A stretch of 64,000 bases of DNA from Dactylorhiza incarnata. Lineage: Eukaryota > Streptophyta > Magnoliopsida > Asparagales > Orchidaceae. Below the pieces are notes generated by a model. That model was not told the DNA's origin. It was given only the letters and a program-made list of their open reading frames with translations, and did no database searches. Location of the stretch: the NCBI GenBank assembly GCA_033032865.1, contig JAWHQI010000064.1, positions 7,006,001 to 7,070,000 on the forward strand, written 5' to 3'. Position 1 is the first letter of the stretch. Every line of letters begins with the position of its first letter. Made by a program: the position numbers and the translations under genes. This document shows, in pieces, positions 24,301-36,300 of this stretch.

Positions 24301-27300
24301 GCCGTCCTGGATAGAGGGCGGAGAGCCAAATGTTGATGCCTTCAACATCATGTTCGACCTCTATGGGCGAGATGATGCTGAGGCGTTGTACCACGCCTCC
24401 CCCTGCTACCTCACCGACCAGGGTTCTTGGTCACTTTTCCGGAGTGTCGAGCTCTTTCATCAAACTGCGAGGAACTACCTCAAAATTTTAGGGAATTTCC
24501 GCGAGTCTGAGGCAGCTCGCCTGGTTGCCAAGAAGAAGTTAACCGAGATCGAAACCAAACTGGCAGAGGCTGAGTCCTTGGTAAGGCGCGGTCTATTCAC
24601 TTTTATTTTACCGCTTTCTTTTATCAATTTTCCTGACCTCTAGCTATTCATCTCACAGGAGGCCGAGATCCTGGCTGCGTCAGAACTCTCCGAATTGGAA
24701 AAGGCCTTGGCTGATATCCAGATGGAGGTGGAGGCCACTAGGGTTCGAGTCGTCGAGCTGGAGTCTCAGCCCGCAACGGAGCAAGCTCCTACTGTCGAGA
24801 CCTCCGTGCGATCGGGATCTATTCGTACGTCGGCCTCCGAGATTAGAGACATGCGTCGGTAGATCACCCAGGAGGGTGGCGAGCTCATGCTAGCTCGCCT
24901 CGAAGAGGCAGACAGCCTGACCGAGGTGGGGTTGAAGAAGACGGTGGACAACCTTCTTCCCGGGCTCTATGATGCCTCGAAGGGCATGACCTCCAACTCG
25001 AGCAGCAACACAAGCACCTCTTAGGACGAGAATAGTTCTGGTGCCAGTGTTTCTGGCGGTCACGGTCTGCGGGTTGCAAACTCATCCATGATGACGACGG
25101 GGTGATTGCAAACGCATCCATGGAGCCTCACAGTCTGCGGGTCGGGAAATGCCCTCCCCCCACTACATAAAGGGGAAGTTCCATACGAGTAAGTTAAGTG
25201 GATTATTCCCCAGGTAGGTGTCGTCGCCGAGAGTTAGGGCATCAAAATCGGCCATCACAATCTCATTTTCTTCGGTGCACAAAAACATGGTCAACTCCTT
25301 GTTGGGGGCATTCGTGAAGCGGGGAATAAGGCTGCTTGCAATAGAAGCATAACATTTTTCTACTTAACCCTATGTACTACTGGTTGAAGAGGCGCTGCGG
25401 AGTAGGTCGTGTTCGGGGTGAGGGATGTGGATGAGGCGACCATAGTGAGGGCACAATCGCCTCAAGTATCTGATCTCCGAGTGGTTCATGGATCAGTTTA
25501 GCCAAATTCGTGTAGGACCGTTGATACAAATACGAACTGTAACGACCAGGAGAAGCCTGAGGGTAGTCAGTGAATTCAACCTCCACGAATTGCACTAGGT
25601 GGATAACTAGGGAGAGCGTGGTGGGGCTTAGGGTGCATAGACGCTCACGATTTGGGGTTGCAACTCATGCATGAAATACCCTAAATAGTGGTCATGGATA
25701 GGTCTGGTACATGATACACTAGTTCAAAGAAATCACCGACATATGCTTTCACAGTGTCCATTTGTTGTACCGCGCAGAGTGTAACACTCCAACTGTAACT
25801 ACATTATATTATAGGTCCGATCGGGCCCCACACCATACAACTATCACAAGCTGGATGTTAAAAATAGTATGAAACACTGCTCCAAAACACTAGCATGCAT
25901 ATCTTAGAGTAACAAGTACATACGGGAATATATTATAACATAGGAGTGTCCACAAAGCTAAACAAAACAACATTCCTTGGCCTTATGGACGCTACTTCAC
26001 TTGTCCAAAGTAATATAATCATGCATTCATCCTTGGCACATAGGTCGACACTACATAAAATGGAAGGTGCAAGAAATGAGAAAGCAAAACACTTTATAGG
26101 GCTTTTCTTTTCTTTTGTCTATTAGACGCTAACGAGCACCTGCATCTGATCCATGACCTGCAACCAAATACGCATGGGAGGTAAATGATGGTCAACTGTG
26201 AGTTGATCACAAATCGTGTAACAACCCCACTCCTCCCGGCCGTCCCAGCAGACCTCAGGAAACTACACCTTGCAAGTCAACACTTTGTATAATAATCAAG
26301 CAATATAAAGAATTCATATTAAATTAATCTAGCTGTGTCACAATCATCAAACACATTCTCTATGCTCAACATTCAAGTAAAAGTGCCTACATTGCAACAT
26401 GAATGCAATCCGGGTATCTCCGACGGATCCACCACGACACCTAATACATTGTGTATGGTTCTAACACACCATCAATTCAAAGGCATCCAATGCATTCACG
26501 CCGTTTCCATTTCACAAACAAGAGTATAGTGGGTATACCCTTATCTAGGGCCCTTCTACTAAGACTCTAATTCATTTGGTTGTAGTTGGTTATACCCATT
26601 CATCAAGCTCTTCTATCAACACCCTAAAGATCGGAGTGGTGGGTATACCCTTTCCTGGGCCCTTCTACCATGTCCTAGTCAATTAATTCACAGGAGGGAT
26701 GGTTGTACCCTTTCTCGGGCCCTTCTTCTAAAGATCGGAGTGGTGGGTATACCCTTTCGCGGGCCCTTCTACCAATTCCTAGTCAATTCATTCACGATCA
26801 AACACCCTTTATCACTAAAATCGGGCATTATAACAACGCAATGGCCGCCGCGCGCATTCGCAACTATGACAAAACCCCGAATGCAAACGTCAAGCAACAG
26901 AAAGCGCACGGTCGTGTGGTATCCACACATGGTCGTGCACCAAGGAAATTTCAAATTTTCATGTGGCTGCTTCTTTGAATTCTCCACGCATTTCATGCAT
27001 TGAACAAGTATTTAAAAGGGTCTTAGGGGTGACATTGTGGTGTTACACAGGCGCTCAAAAGTGTGGCATGGCGGCGCGTATCATAGCGTAAGATCAACTC
27101 CTCCTTAAGCATGGTCCATGTTATGGGGAGCGTCGAATGATGAAGCCAACACATCAAGTGCAGGGCGGATCCATCCATATAGGTCATCGTCAGGGGCACT
27201 TCACTCGCCTCAGGCGTGAGTTGGAGCTTGAATGAGTGTTCAGCGTCACTGATTCAGCCCAATGGGTCTGTCCCGTCAAACAGAGGCACCTCCACCCGGT

Positions 27301-30300
27301 GGGAGGGCATTTGTGGTTTGAAAGGGGCCGCAGAAGATTGGCTTAGGGACCTATCGAGCTTTCTAGGCCAGTCGGATCAATGGGATGAAATTGATCGTTG
27401 GTGACGGGAGTGCCTTTCTCATCAAAGGTGTGCCTTGGTGGAGAATTTATATAATGTTGGTGAGGGAGGATTCAACCACCTCCATACGGGATGACATTGA
27501 GCCCATAAAGTGTTCCATCTCTTTGAAACTCTCATCCATGGATTTTGTAAAGGACATTCACCATGAGAAGCCCGACTGTGGAAGCTTTGTACTTAACGGA
27601 GTCCGTGTCGAAGGAGGAGAGGAGTTTTGAACGGAACTGTGCTAAGCAACGTCATCAGGGGCATTCGCCAGGAGAAGTAGGGTCGATCGGCGTCCAGACG
27701 GGCTGATCATGTAGCTATTGCGGTAAGCTGGAGGACAAAGACGCACACATTGCGGGGCCCCATGCGGAATACACAACACGTGGATTTGGCATTGCGCGAA
27801 GCTGCTGGCCAATCTTGGACGAAATAGGGCTGAGGTAAGGGAATCAAGGCAAGCGGCCGCGACAATTGGTTGGAATCGTGGAAAGAGGATTGGATCTGGG
27901 ATTTCCATCTACCTAGGATCAGGCGAGGGGAAAACGGCGGGTCGGAGAAAGTTGATACGATCAAGGGAAAGTGCAGTGTATGATAAAAAAAGATAACTTA
28001 TGACGGAGCTACTCACGTTGTCCTGCGCCAAGTGCTTAAAAACACCTCTCAAGATACAAAATACCTACTACTTCCCTCCCCCCTCCTTTATATAAGAGTG
28101 TACGTAATGCTTAAAGACCAATTTACTCTTCCCCTTCCATACCCTTTGCGGGCGTATGAGAATATCAAGGTCGGTGGTCGTGCGCTTGTAGTGTGTTGTC
28201 CTCCCGGGTGACCGAGACTCGTATGCATATCATATGATAGCGTTTTAAAATGTGCATCTTGGGCATGTGAAAAATTCCAAATTGATGGTGATAATATTGT
28301 TATATAATAACAACCCATGGTGTCCTCAACTCTTTTAGCGTGGATGTGATGACTGCTTATATGAATGTGTATAATCATGTAGTTGATCCCAGGTAGTTCG
28401 AATAAAGGTAACTACTCTTTTTTTTCTTAATATGTAGAAAACTTTCTTTTGGATTTCATTATGGTACTAAACGGAGTAATTCCCTTACTGACATTTTAAC
28501 TTTCACAGCCCATGCCAACACATTTTGTTAGGCCATCCACAGCAATGTACCCTCACGGAGTACTTTACTCTCAAGCCTCATCAATACATGTGAGTCTGCA
28601 GTTCTTAACTACTTTTCGTGCTGACAGCTTATGCAATATAATGTAAACCTGTGAGTGTGCATGATGTTTACAAAAGTTTGATGAGGAAGAAAGTTTTTTC
28701 CCATGATCAGAGAGAAATGATGAATGATGTGGTTTGCTGTGATTTTTAAGGGGTTGTTTGGCTTGTGTTATATTGATGTTTTATGTTATCATCTATGTTT
28801 AGTTCAATGTTGTTACATTTAAAGTCGTTTAAACAACCTATGTAGTGATTATACGCAACTTATAAGATGTCAGTGACATTTCTAAAGGCCGCCAATCTAA
28901 AAGACAACTTAAGTGCATTGTTTATGACATTTACGTCATTTTGAAAAAATATATAGCATTATTATTAATGAAGAGAGATTACTAAGGTCAAATTAATCAT
29001 AATCCAATATTTTATGTAATCTTACTCATATCTTACCAAGGTCATCTTCTATCGCTCTCCTTAGTGGATCCTCCACCCCCGCAACATGACCTTCCCAGTG
29101 AGATTCTCTCAGACTTCAACCTTCAGGTCAAGGTTGTTCTTGAATAGGTAGGGATGTTGTGACTGCACTCCATCTCCTCGCTCCATATGCCTTCAGAGCC
29201 CTCCTTAAACAGGCTTCCAAATTTCACATGCTAAGCTCCTATTTGCCGAGTTCACAATGCAAAGAATTTACCTGCCCAGATCATCTTTCTAGATGATTTT
29301 TGGATGTCAAAACTCCTTTGCTGATTCATTTGACTATTTTATGACAATTGTAAGTACTTAAAACTTTTTTTGTAAAATTGATTATAGAAACTATTATATA
29401 AGAAAAAAACTTCAGACCTAAGTGTACAAGAGAATTCAAAGGTTTTTACTTTTTTTTTTCTCATTTTTTCCACATCCCTCGCTGTAGCTTCTCTCTTGCT
29501 GAAATTAAAAGTATATATATATATATGAATAATTACAAAAAACTTTCCCCGGAAGTTTGCATAATTACAGATTTTACCCCTCTTACTTTTGAAATTACAA
29601 AAACCTCCCCTGTAAGTTTCCATTTCATAACATCCATGCGCAAAAATACCCCCTTGGAGTAAATTTTCTGGAAGGTCTTTTTGTGCATGGATGTTATAAA
29701 ATGTTTACAAAGGCGGTTTTTGTAATTTCAACATTAAGAGGGGTGCAACCTGTAATTTAGCAAACTTGGAGGGTAGGTCTCGGTAAATGGCCCTATATAT
29801 ATAGATAGATAGATAGATCAATTGTAGCTCATTGTAGCATTTGCATTAGTTAATTTTGCCCCTTCTTAGTTTATTCAATAATTCTGCAGATTGCTTCTGT
29901 TAATCTAGACGTTCCTGTTATGCCGTCAAATGGTAAAGAGAGAGTCCTTGAGAAAACAACTAATGTTCTTGATAATTTTGCTGTATGCATTGGCGACTGT
30001 AAATCCAAGTCTGCATGCTCCAGTGGAAACAGATCATCAGAAAGGTTTTTTTTTTAAACTAAGTGACAGCCTATTTGGTTATATATTATTCCTAGCTATT
30101 TCAAAACTTAGTTCTTATGAAATATTTTTCACAGCGGGTACAATGAAGTAGCAACTTCAAGTGATGGGAATAGTGAATCAGAAGTAATGCTGTTTACTTG
30201 ACCTACCAATAAGATGAGTTCTTGCAAATTTGATTCATTCTATAATTCTCTAAAAAAATTTGTATCTCTAATTTCTAGGGAAGTGAGAGGAAAAGTTTTA

Positions 30301-33300
30301 GATGCTCTGAAGTTTTACTAAATTCAGGTAATCAGAATTAATGTGCCTCGTGAAGTGATTTATTTGTCCTGGGTTGGTATATTTTGAAAGAAGCTGGCTG
30401 GAGAGGAATATGTAAATAAATGAAATGTTGCAGAGAAAATTATTTTAATGATAATAATTGATTAATATGTTCGAAGAGGAGAACACACCTTTAGGTTTCT
30501 TACGTTCTAACGATTCAGGGTATGGAAACCCTATTTATTCTCTTTCAGCCACCGCTTGAGTTACAGTCACCACCCGGTGAGCCAGTGATAGCTTGCCTTT
30601 TGACACCCCCCTCAAGCTAACACCATAAGCATCCATCGTACCAAGCCTGAGAGAGTATGTTTGGAGAGATTTACCAAAAATAGCCTTGATGAGTATATCA
30701 GCAAGTTGATCACCAGATGACACAAACACTAGTAATTGTTTGATCCTGAATTTTGTCCCGCACAAAGTGGCAATCAATTTCAATGTATTTCGTTCTTTCA
30801 TGGAAGACGAGGTTGTTGGCAATATGGATAGCAGCTTGATTATCACAGTGTAAGGACATGGGCTCTAGAATTGGAAAGCCCATTTCTCCCAAGATAGATG
30901 AACGAGCAACCACATTTTGTTTCTTACTTCTCCAGGAAACAAGATTGTCGCCAACAAAGATAGAGTACCCACTTGTAGATCTTCTGTCAGAGGAGGAACC
31001 AGCCCAATCTTCATCACAGTACCCGTGAACCTTAAGGTGGCCATAGTCTTGATAGATGATCCCTTTTTCGGGGTCCTTTTTTTAAGTACTTAAGTATTCG
31101 AAGTACAACCTGATAATGATGGACTTTAGGACAATGCATGAATTGGCTAACTAAACCAACTGCAAATGAGATATTAGGTCTGGTAATGGTCAGATAGATC
31201 AATCTTCCCACAATGCGTTGAAAGTCTAACTTTTTTTTCAAGATCTGGGGAATTCTCCTTATGAATATCGTAATTAGGATCAACGAGACTATCCACAGGT
31301 TTAAATCTCAAATATCCAATTTCATGGAGAAGATCTAATACATATTTCCGCTGTGAAATCATAATTTTTCTGGCAGATCGAGCGATCTCAATTCCAAGAA
31401 AATATCGAAGAAGACCCAAATCTTTAATTTCAAAGGCGGAAGCCAGTTCCCTCTTTACAAGAGTAATGTGTTGATCATCAGTCCCTGTGATAATGATGTC
31501 ATCAACACATACAATAAGAATAGTGGTAACGTTCTCTTTCTTGTAGACAAAGATGGAGTGATCAGACGTACAACGGGAAAAATCTAAACCCTGGAGTTTG
31601 TCACTTAGCTTTGCAAATCAAACCCGGGGTGACTATTTGAGGCCACACAAGACATTCTTAAGTAGACACCCATGTCCTTTAAGAACATCCATGCCCGGTG
31701 GAGGAGTCATGTAGATTTCCTCCTTCAATTCACCTTGGAGAAAAACATTTTTTACGTCAAGCTGGTACTGGGGCCACGACTTATGGGCCGCAATAGATAA
31801 CAAGATTCTAACAGAGTTCAGTTTAGCAACGGGAGCAAACGTCTCTTGGAAATCAATTCCATCAATCTGAGTAAAGCCTTTAGCAACCAATCTTGCTTTG
31901 TATCTATCAAAAGTATCATCTTGAAGATATTTAATAGTGTATATCCATTTGCACCCAACAACATGATGCTCATCCGGAATAGGGACAATTTCCTAAGTCT
32001 TTTGACGTTGAAGAGCATCCATCCCCTCCTTCATAGCCATCCTCCAGTGGGGATTTAAACTAGCTTCTGAAAAAATGTTAGGAATAGGAATGGAGGAAAG
32101 TGAAGCATGATAAGATTTTAGTGAAGGGGAGATAGAGTGATACCCAACATATTTATCAATAGGTATCTAGTAGGACCACTATGTGTTGGAGAGGAGATGC
32201 GGTCTCAGTGTTTGGATCTGGCGGAGTGGTGGTGGTTGGTGGAGCATGAGTATGACATTCTTGTCAAATAGTTCTGCTTGGTCTTCTCTGGTAACCTTGA
32301 AGGTTCTTCCTTCTTTTATAGACGTGAAGATCCTTGGTGGGAACAACCTTTTCAACAAGAGTGTTCAAGCTACTAGGGGGAAGAACATTGTTACGTGTTA
32401 ATCCTCCGCCAATTATCTTATTATCTCGTTGCGTGTAGGGAGTCATAGTTATTAGACTCGTAGTAATGTTTTAGTATTTTAATATTGTTTGCATTTTATG
32501 TATTTACGGGTATGCCACCCGGGGCGCTATATATAGACCTTCTCTTGTATTTGGAAGATCAAGAAATGAAATATGAAAGTTTCCTTCATCTCTCTAAATT
32601 CCTCTCTCTCTCTCTAAGCTCTTCTCTCCTTCCTCCACCCTCTAGGGTTTCTTCCTCTCTCATCCCCTCCTCCACCATTCTAGGGCTTGCCCTTATATCT
32701 CCGCCTCCAACAATCCGACAACGAACCAAGCCCATAACAACTTGGTATCAGAGCCGTCCTTCCTCGACTTCTTACTTCCGCTGTCCGCTCCGTTTCATCT
32801 TTCTCAGCCGACTATTGAAGCAGCACACCTCTGCTTCCCTGGATCGAAACCCCGTCGCAGCCTTTCGACCGTACTCCGCCACTGCTTCCGCACGCCAGGC
32901 CCTTCCCCGACGTCTCCCTTTCGTCGACCCTCGCTGCTCTTCTTGCGCCCAAGCCCCACTTCATCATCAACGACGACGTTCCCTACTTCGTTGACATCGA
33001 ACCCTCTTCCCCGCCGTTTTCCTCGACAGCGATCCCTGCTTCCTCGACGACGGCGTCCCTGCTTCCTCGACGTCAGTTACGTCGCGCGCAGCCCGCCTCC
33101 TCGCACCGCCCGCCATCAAGCTCCGCTCCTTGAGCCGCACGCCATCAATCCCAGTCCCCTTTCTAATTTTTAATTTCTGCCCTCCCATCTCTATTCCAGC
33201 TGGTCCCACGTCAAAATCCCCCTTTTATTTTACTTCCTTTCATTTCCGCACCCCTTCTTCCTAACTGCACCCCTCCTGTTTTAAATTTTCTTCTTTCTTA

Positions 33301-36300
33301 AGTACTCCTACTCCCACCTCTCAAATCTCAAATTTATTTTGATGAACATTCATCTTAGTGCCGCCGATGTGGGCGTCCTCCACTCGATGCTGCAGAAGTG
33401 GTCAACGACTTTTCAAGCCTCCATGTCTCGCTTCGAGGCAAAGCTTGATCAATTGGGATACGTTGACGTTCCGCGACCGTCTGCTCCGCCACCGACTATT
33501 CCGCCACCGGCTATTCCGCCACCGGCTATTCCGCCACCGGCTGTTCCGCCTCCTCCGCCACCGGCTCCTGCCTTGACGGTCCCACTCTCCAAGCCCGCAC
33601 CGCTTGTGCTGTCTTCGCCGTCCTCGCCGCCGTCGCCGCCATCGCCGCAGTCACCGCCTCTGTCGGTCCCTTGCTCCACCGGCCCCTGCCTTGTCGGTCC
33701 CTCCAGCCTCGTCGCTTTCTGCTTTGCCGGCCGCCTCACCGCTGGTTGGCGCTCTGCCACCTCCGACCACGCCACTGCCTTTGCTGTCGGCCACTACTCT
33801 GTCGGCCCTTTCGACCGCATTACCGTTGCTGCCTCGCACCGCATCGCCGGTCTCGCCGGACCCCTTCCTTCTGCCGGAAGTTGTTCCTTCGGTTGTCCTG
33901 CTGCTCTGGCCTTCCGCGCTCCGCCGGACCACTCGGCCCCAGTCCTTGCGCCACTCGTCTTTCCGACGGCACCACCACTACTCCTCGCCGCCACTACCAC
34001 CGCGACGACCTACCAGGCGCTATTTTGGCGCGAGATCAAAGAGCCAGAGAAGCCGGACATCCTACTGGAGTTTGAGCTTGAGGACAAGCTCAAAATGAAG
34101 GACGGGTGGATTGTTACGTGTTAATCCTCCGCCAGTTATCTTATTATCTCGTTGCGTGTAGGGAGTCATAGTTATTAGACTCGTAGTAATGTTTTAGTAT
34201 TTTAATATTGTTTGCATTTTATGTATTTACGGGTATGCCACCCGGGGCGCTATATATAGACCTTCTCTTGTATTTGGAAGATCAAGAAATGAAATATGAA
34301 AGTTTCCTTCATCTCTCTAAATTCCTCTCTCTCTCTCTCTCTAAGCTTTTCTCTCCTTCCTCCACCCTCTAGGGTTTCTTCCTCTCTCATCCCCTCTACC
34401 ATTCTAGGGCTTGCCCTTGTATCTCCGCCTCCAACAATCTGGCAACGAACCAAGCCCATAACAAACATCTACAAGAGCGGGATCTCCCAAGAACCTTGGA
34501 AGTTCCCCACCTGTATATTCACCTCCATTATTACTCATAAATATTTTGATCTTAACATCAAATTGGGTCTGCACATAGTGATAAAATAGCTGAAATATTT
34601 CATGAATTTCATTTTTCCTTTTCATAAGGTAAACTCAAGTAAAGCATAAGTAATCATTAATGAATGAAACAAAATACTGAAATTCATTCACAGAACAGAC
34701 ATGGGATGTCCAAACATCAGAATGTATCAAATCAAAACATCTCACACTCCGACTCCTGCTGGGAGCATAGGTAGTTCTACAATGTTTTCCCTGTTCACAA
34801 GATTAACAACTAATACTAGATTTAGTAATATAAAAAAACTCGGGAAAATAGACTTCAAGGTCTTCAAGCTGGCATGTCCAAATCTCTTGTGCCACAACAT
34901 CAAACGATCAGCACTTGAAAACTTTTGAGCTCCACAAGCAAGACCAGTGTCCATAACATAAACACCACCTGACTCATGTCCACCACCAATCGTCTTCCCA
35001 CTCTCCAGATCCTGGAAAACACAATGATAAGAGAAAAATGTGATAACATAATTAAGCTATTTGGTTAAATTGCTCACAGAAAGCAGGTTTGTAGGAAATG
35101 ACGGAACAACCATAACAGACTTGAGGGAAATAGAGGGAGAGAGTTGAATAATCCTTTTACCAGTCACCGAAGCAGAAGATCCATCAGCAAGTCTAACACT
35201 GCCAGATGCAGGAGAGATAGAAGTAATACCCTTAGAAGATCCTGCCATATGGTCGGAGGCTCCCGAGTCAATTATCTAAGGAGAATATGGCTCCATAGTA
35301 GATAAAAAGGTAGTTTGAACATGGGCACCAGTACCAGATAGGTATGTAGTGAGAGGTCTCCCAACACTAACTTTCAGAGGTTTGAGTTCTCTAGTCAAAC
35401 TTTCATTTTCTGCCAGAAGATAATCAGTGTTCTCCAAGTTGCTATACATAGCAGTTTGGGATCTCACATACTTTCCATCAGTACCAGGAATCCAACCTGG
35501 AGGAACCAAGTTGGGATGCAAGTCCCAACACTTCTCTTTTCCATGTCCTTTCTTCCCACCGTGAGGACACTTCATCTTACTTTAATCTTCTTATCTTGTA
35601 TTTCTGGAATGCCACTTCCTCTGTTCAGAAACAAGAGCAGGTCTCTCATGACCAACATGCACCTCTATACGAAGAGAGTTTATACGACTCGCCTCCCCCC
35701 GAATATAGTGGGCAACAGTCTCCAAATCAGGAACGTAATCTCTCCCCAACATTTGAACCCTTTGGAATTCAAGTTCTGAAGGAAGACCATAAAGCATTTC
35801 AAATACCCTTCACTGCATAAGTTTCGTCTTGTAATCTTCAATGGTTTGAATAGCAGAGTATCGATCAATTTTTTCCCACTTGTGAGTCAGTTTACTATTA
35901 TACTCCTCGAAGCCATTAATCCCTGTCATGTGTATCTGTTGAGTTTGGAGTTGATATATTCTCGCCAAGTCATTCTTTTTTGAGTAATTCTGTTCAATTT
36001 GAACTCACATTTCTTTAGCCGTTTGACAGAAAAGAATTTGACTTGCAATCTTGGGTTCCATAGAGTTGACAAGCCAATTAATCACAGGAAGATTCTCACC
36101 TTCCCATTCTTCGTAAAAGGGGTCAGTCTTGCTTGGGGTCGGCTTGAATCCAGTGATAAACCCAAGTCTTCGACGACTCCCAATGAATATCCGCATAGCC
36201 CGAGCCCATTGGAGATAGTTTCTCTCATTCAGTTTGATGTGAGTCACACCTTGATTGAAGTCCATGTTGGAACTTCCTCCACTATAATGTCTAGGGAAAT

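Larger units (their letters stand above)
20245..25170 (+). mobile_element. Large non-autonomous element with PF04195-like and coiled-coil ORFs
   Basis: This region starts near TGTTGGAACCAGG (20245) and carries plus-strand coding remnants in the order of plant putative gypsy-type transposon proteins (PF04195, Transposase_28). These are a coiled-coil piece (about 21880-22345), the PF04195 core (22876-23546) and a C-terminal coiled-coil ORF (23990-25023). No RT or integrase is visible. CGAGCT/GGCGAG words recur throughout, and 20840-21200 and 22660-22870 look like promoter/leader DNA. LTRs could not be matched, so the boundaries are approximate. Confidence 0.6.
25171..28380 (-). mobile_element. 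Decayed Ty3/gypsy gag region interrupted by a solo LTR
   Basis: Minus-strand retrotransposon gag is visible at 27060-27330. Further minus frames at about 25230-25600 (AKLIHEPLGDQILEAIVPSL) look like other gypsy-internal sequence but are not assigned. A complete LTR-like unit (25780-27047) interrupts the region. 27640-27970 is probably leader sequence. 28060-28380 is a possible minus-strand LTR with CTCCTTTATATAAGAG near 28083. Boundaries are approximate. Confidence 0.6.
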
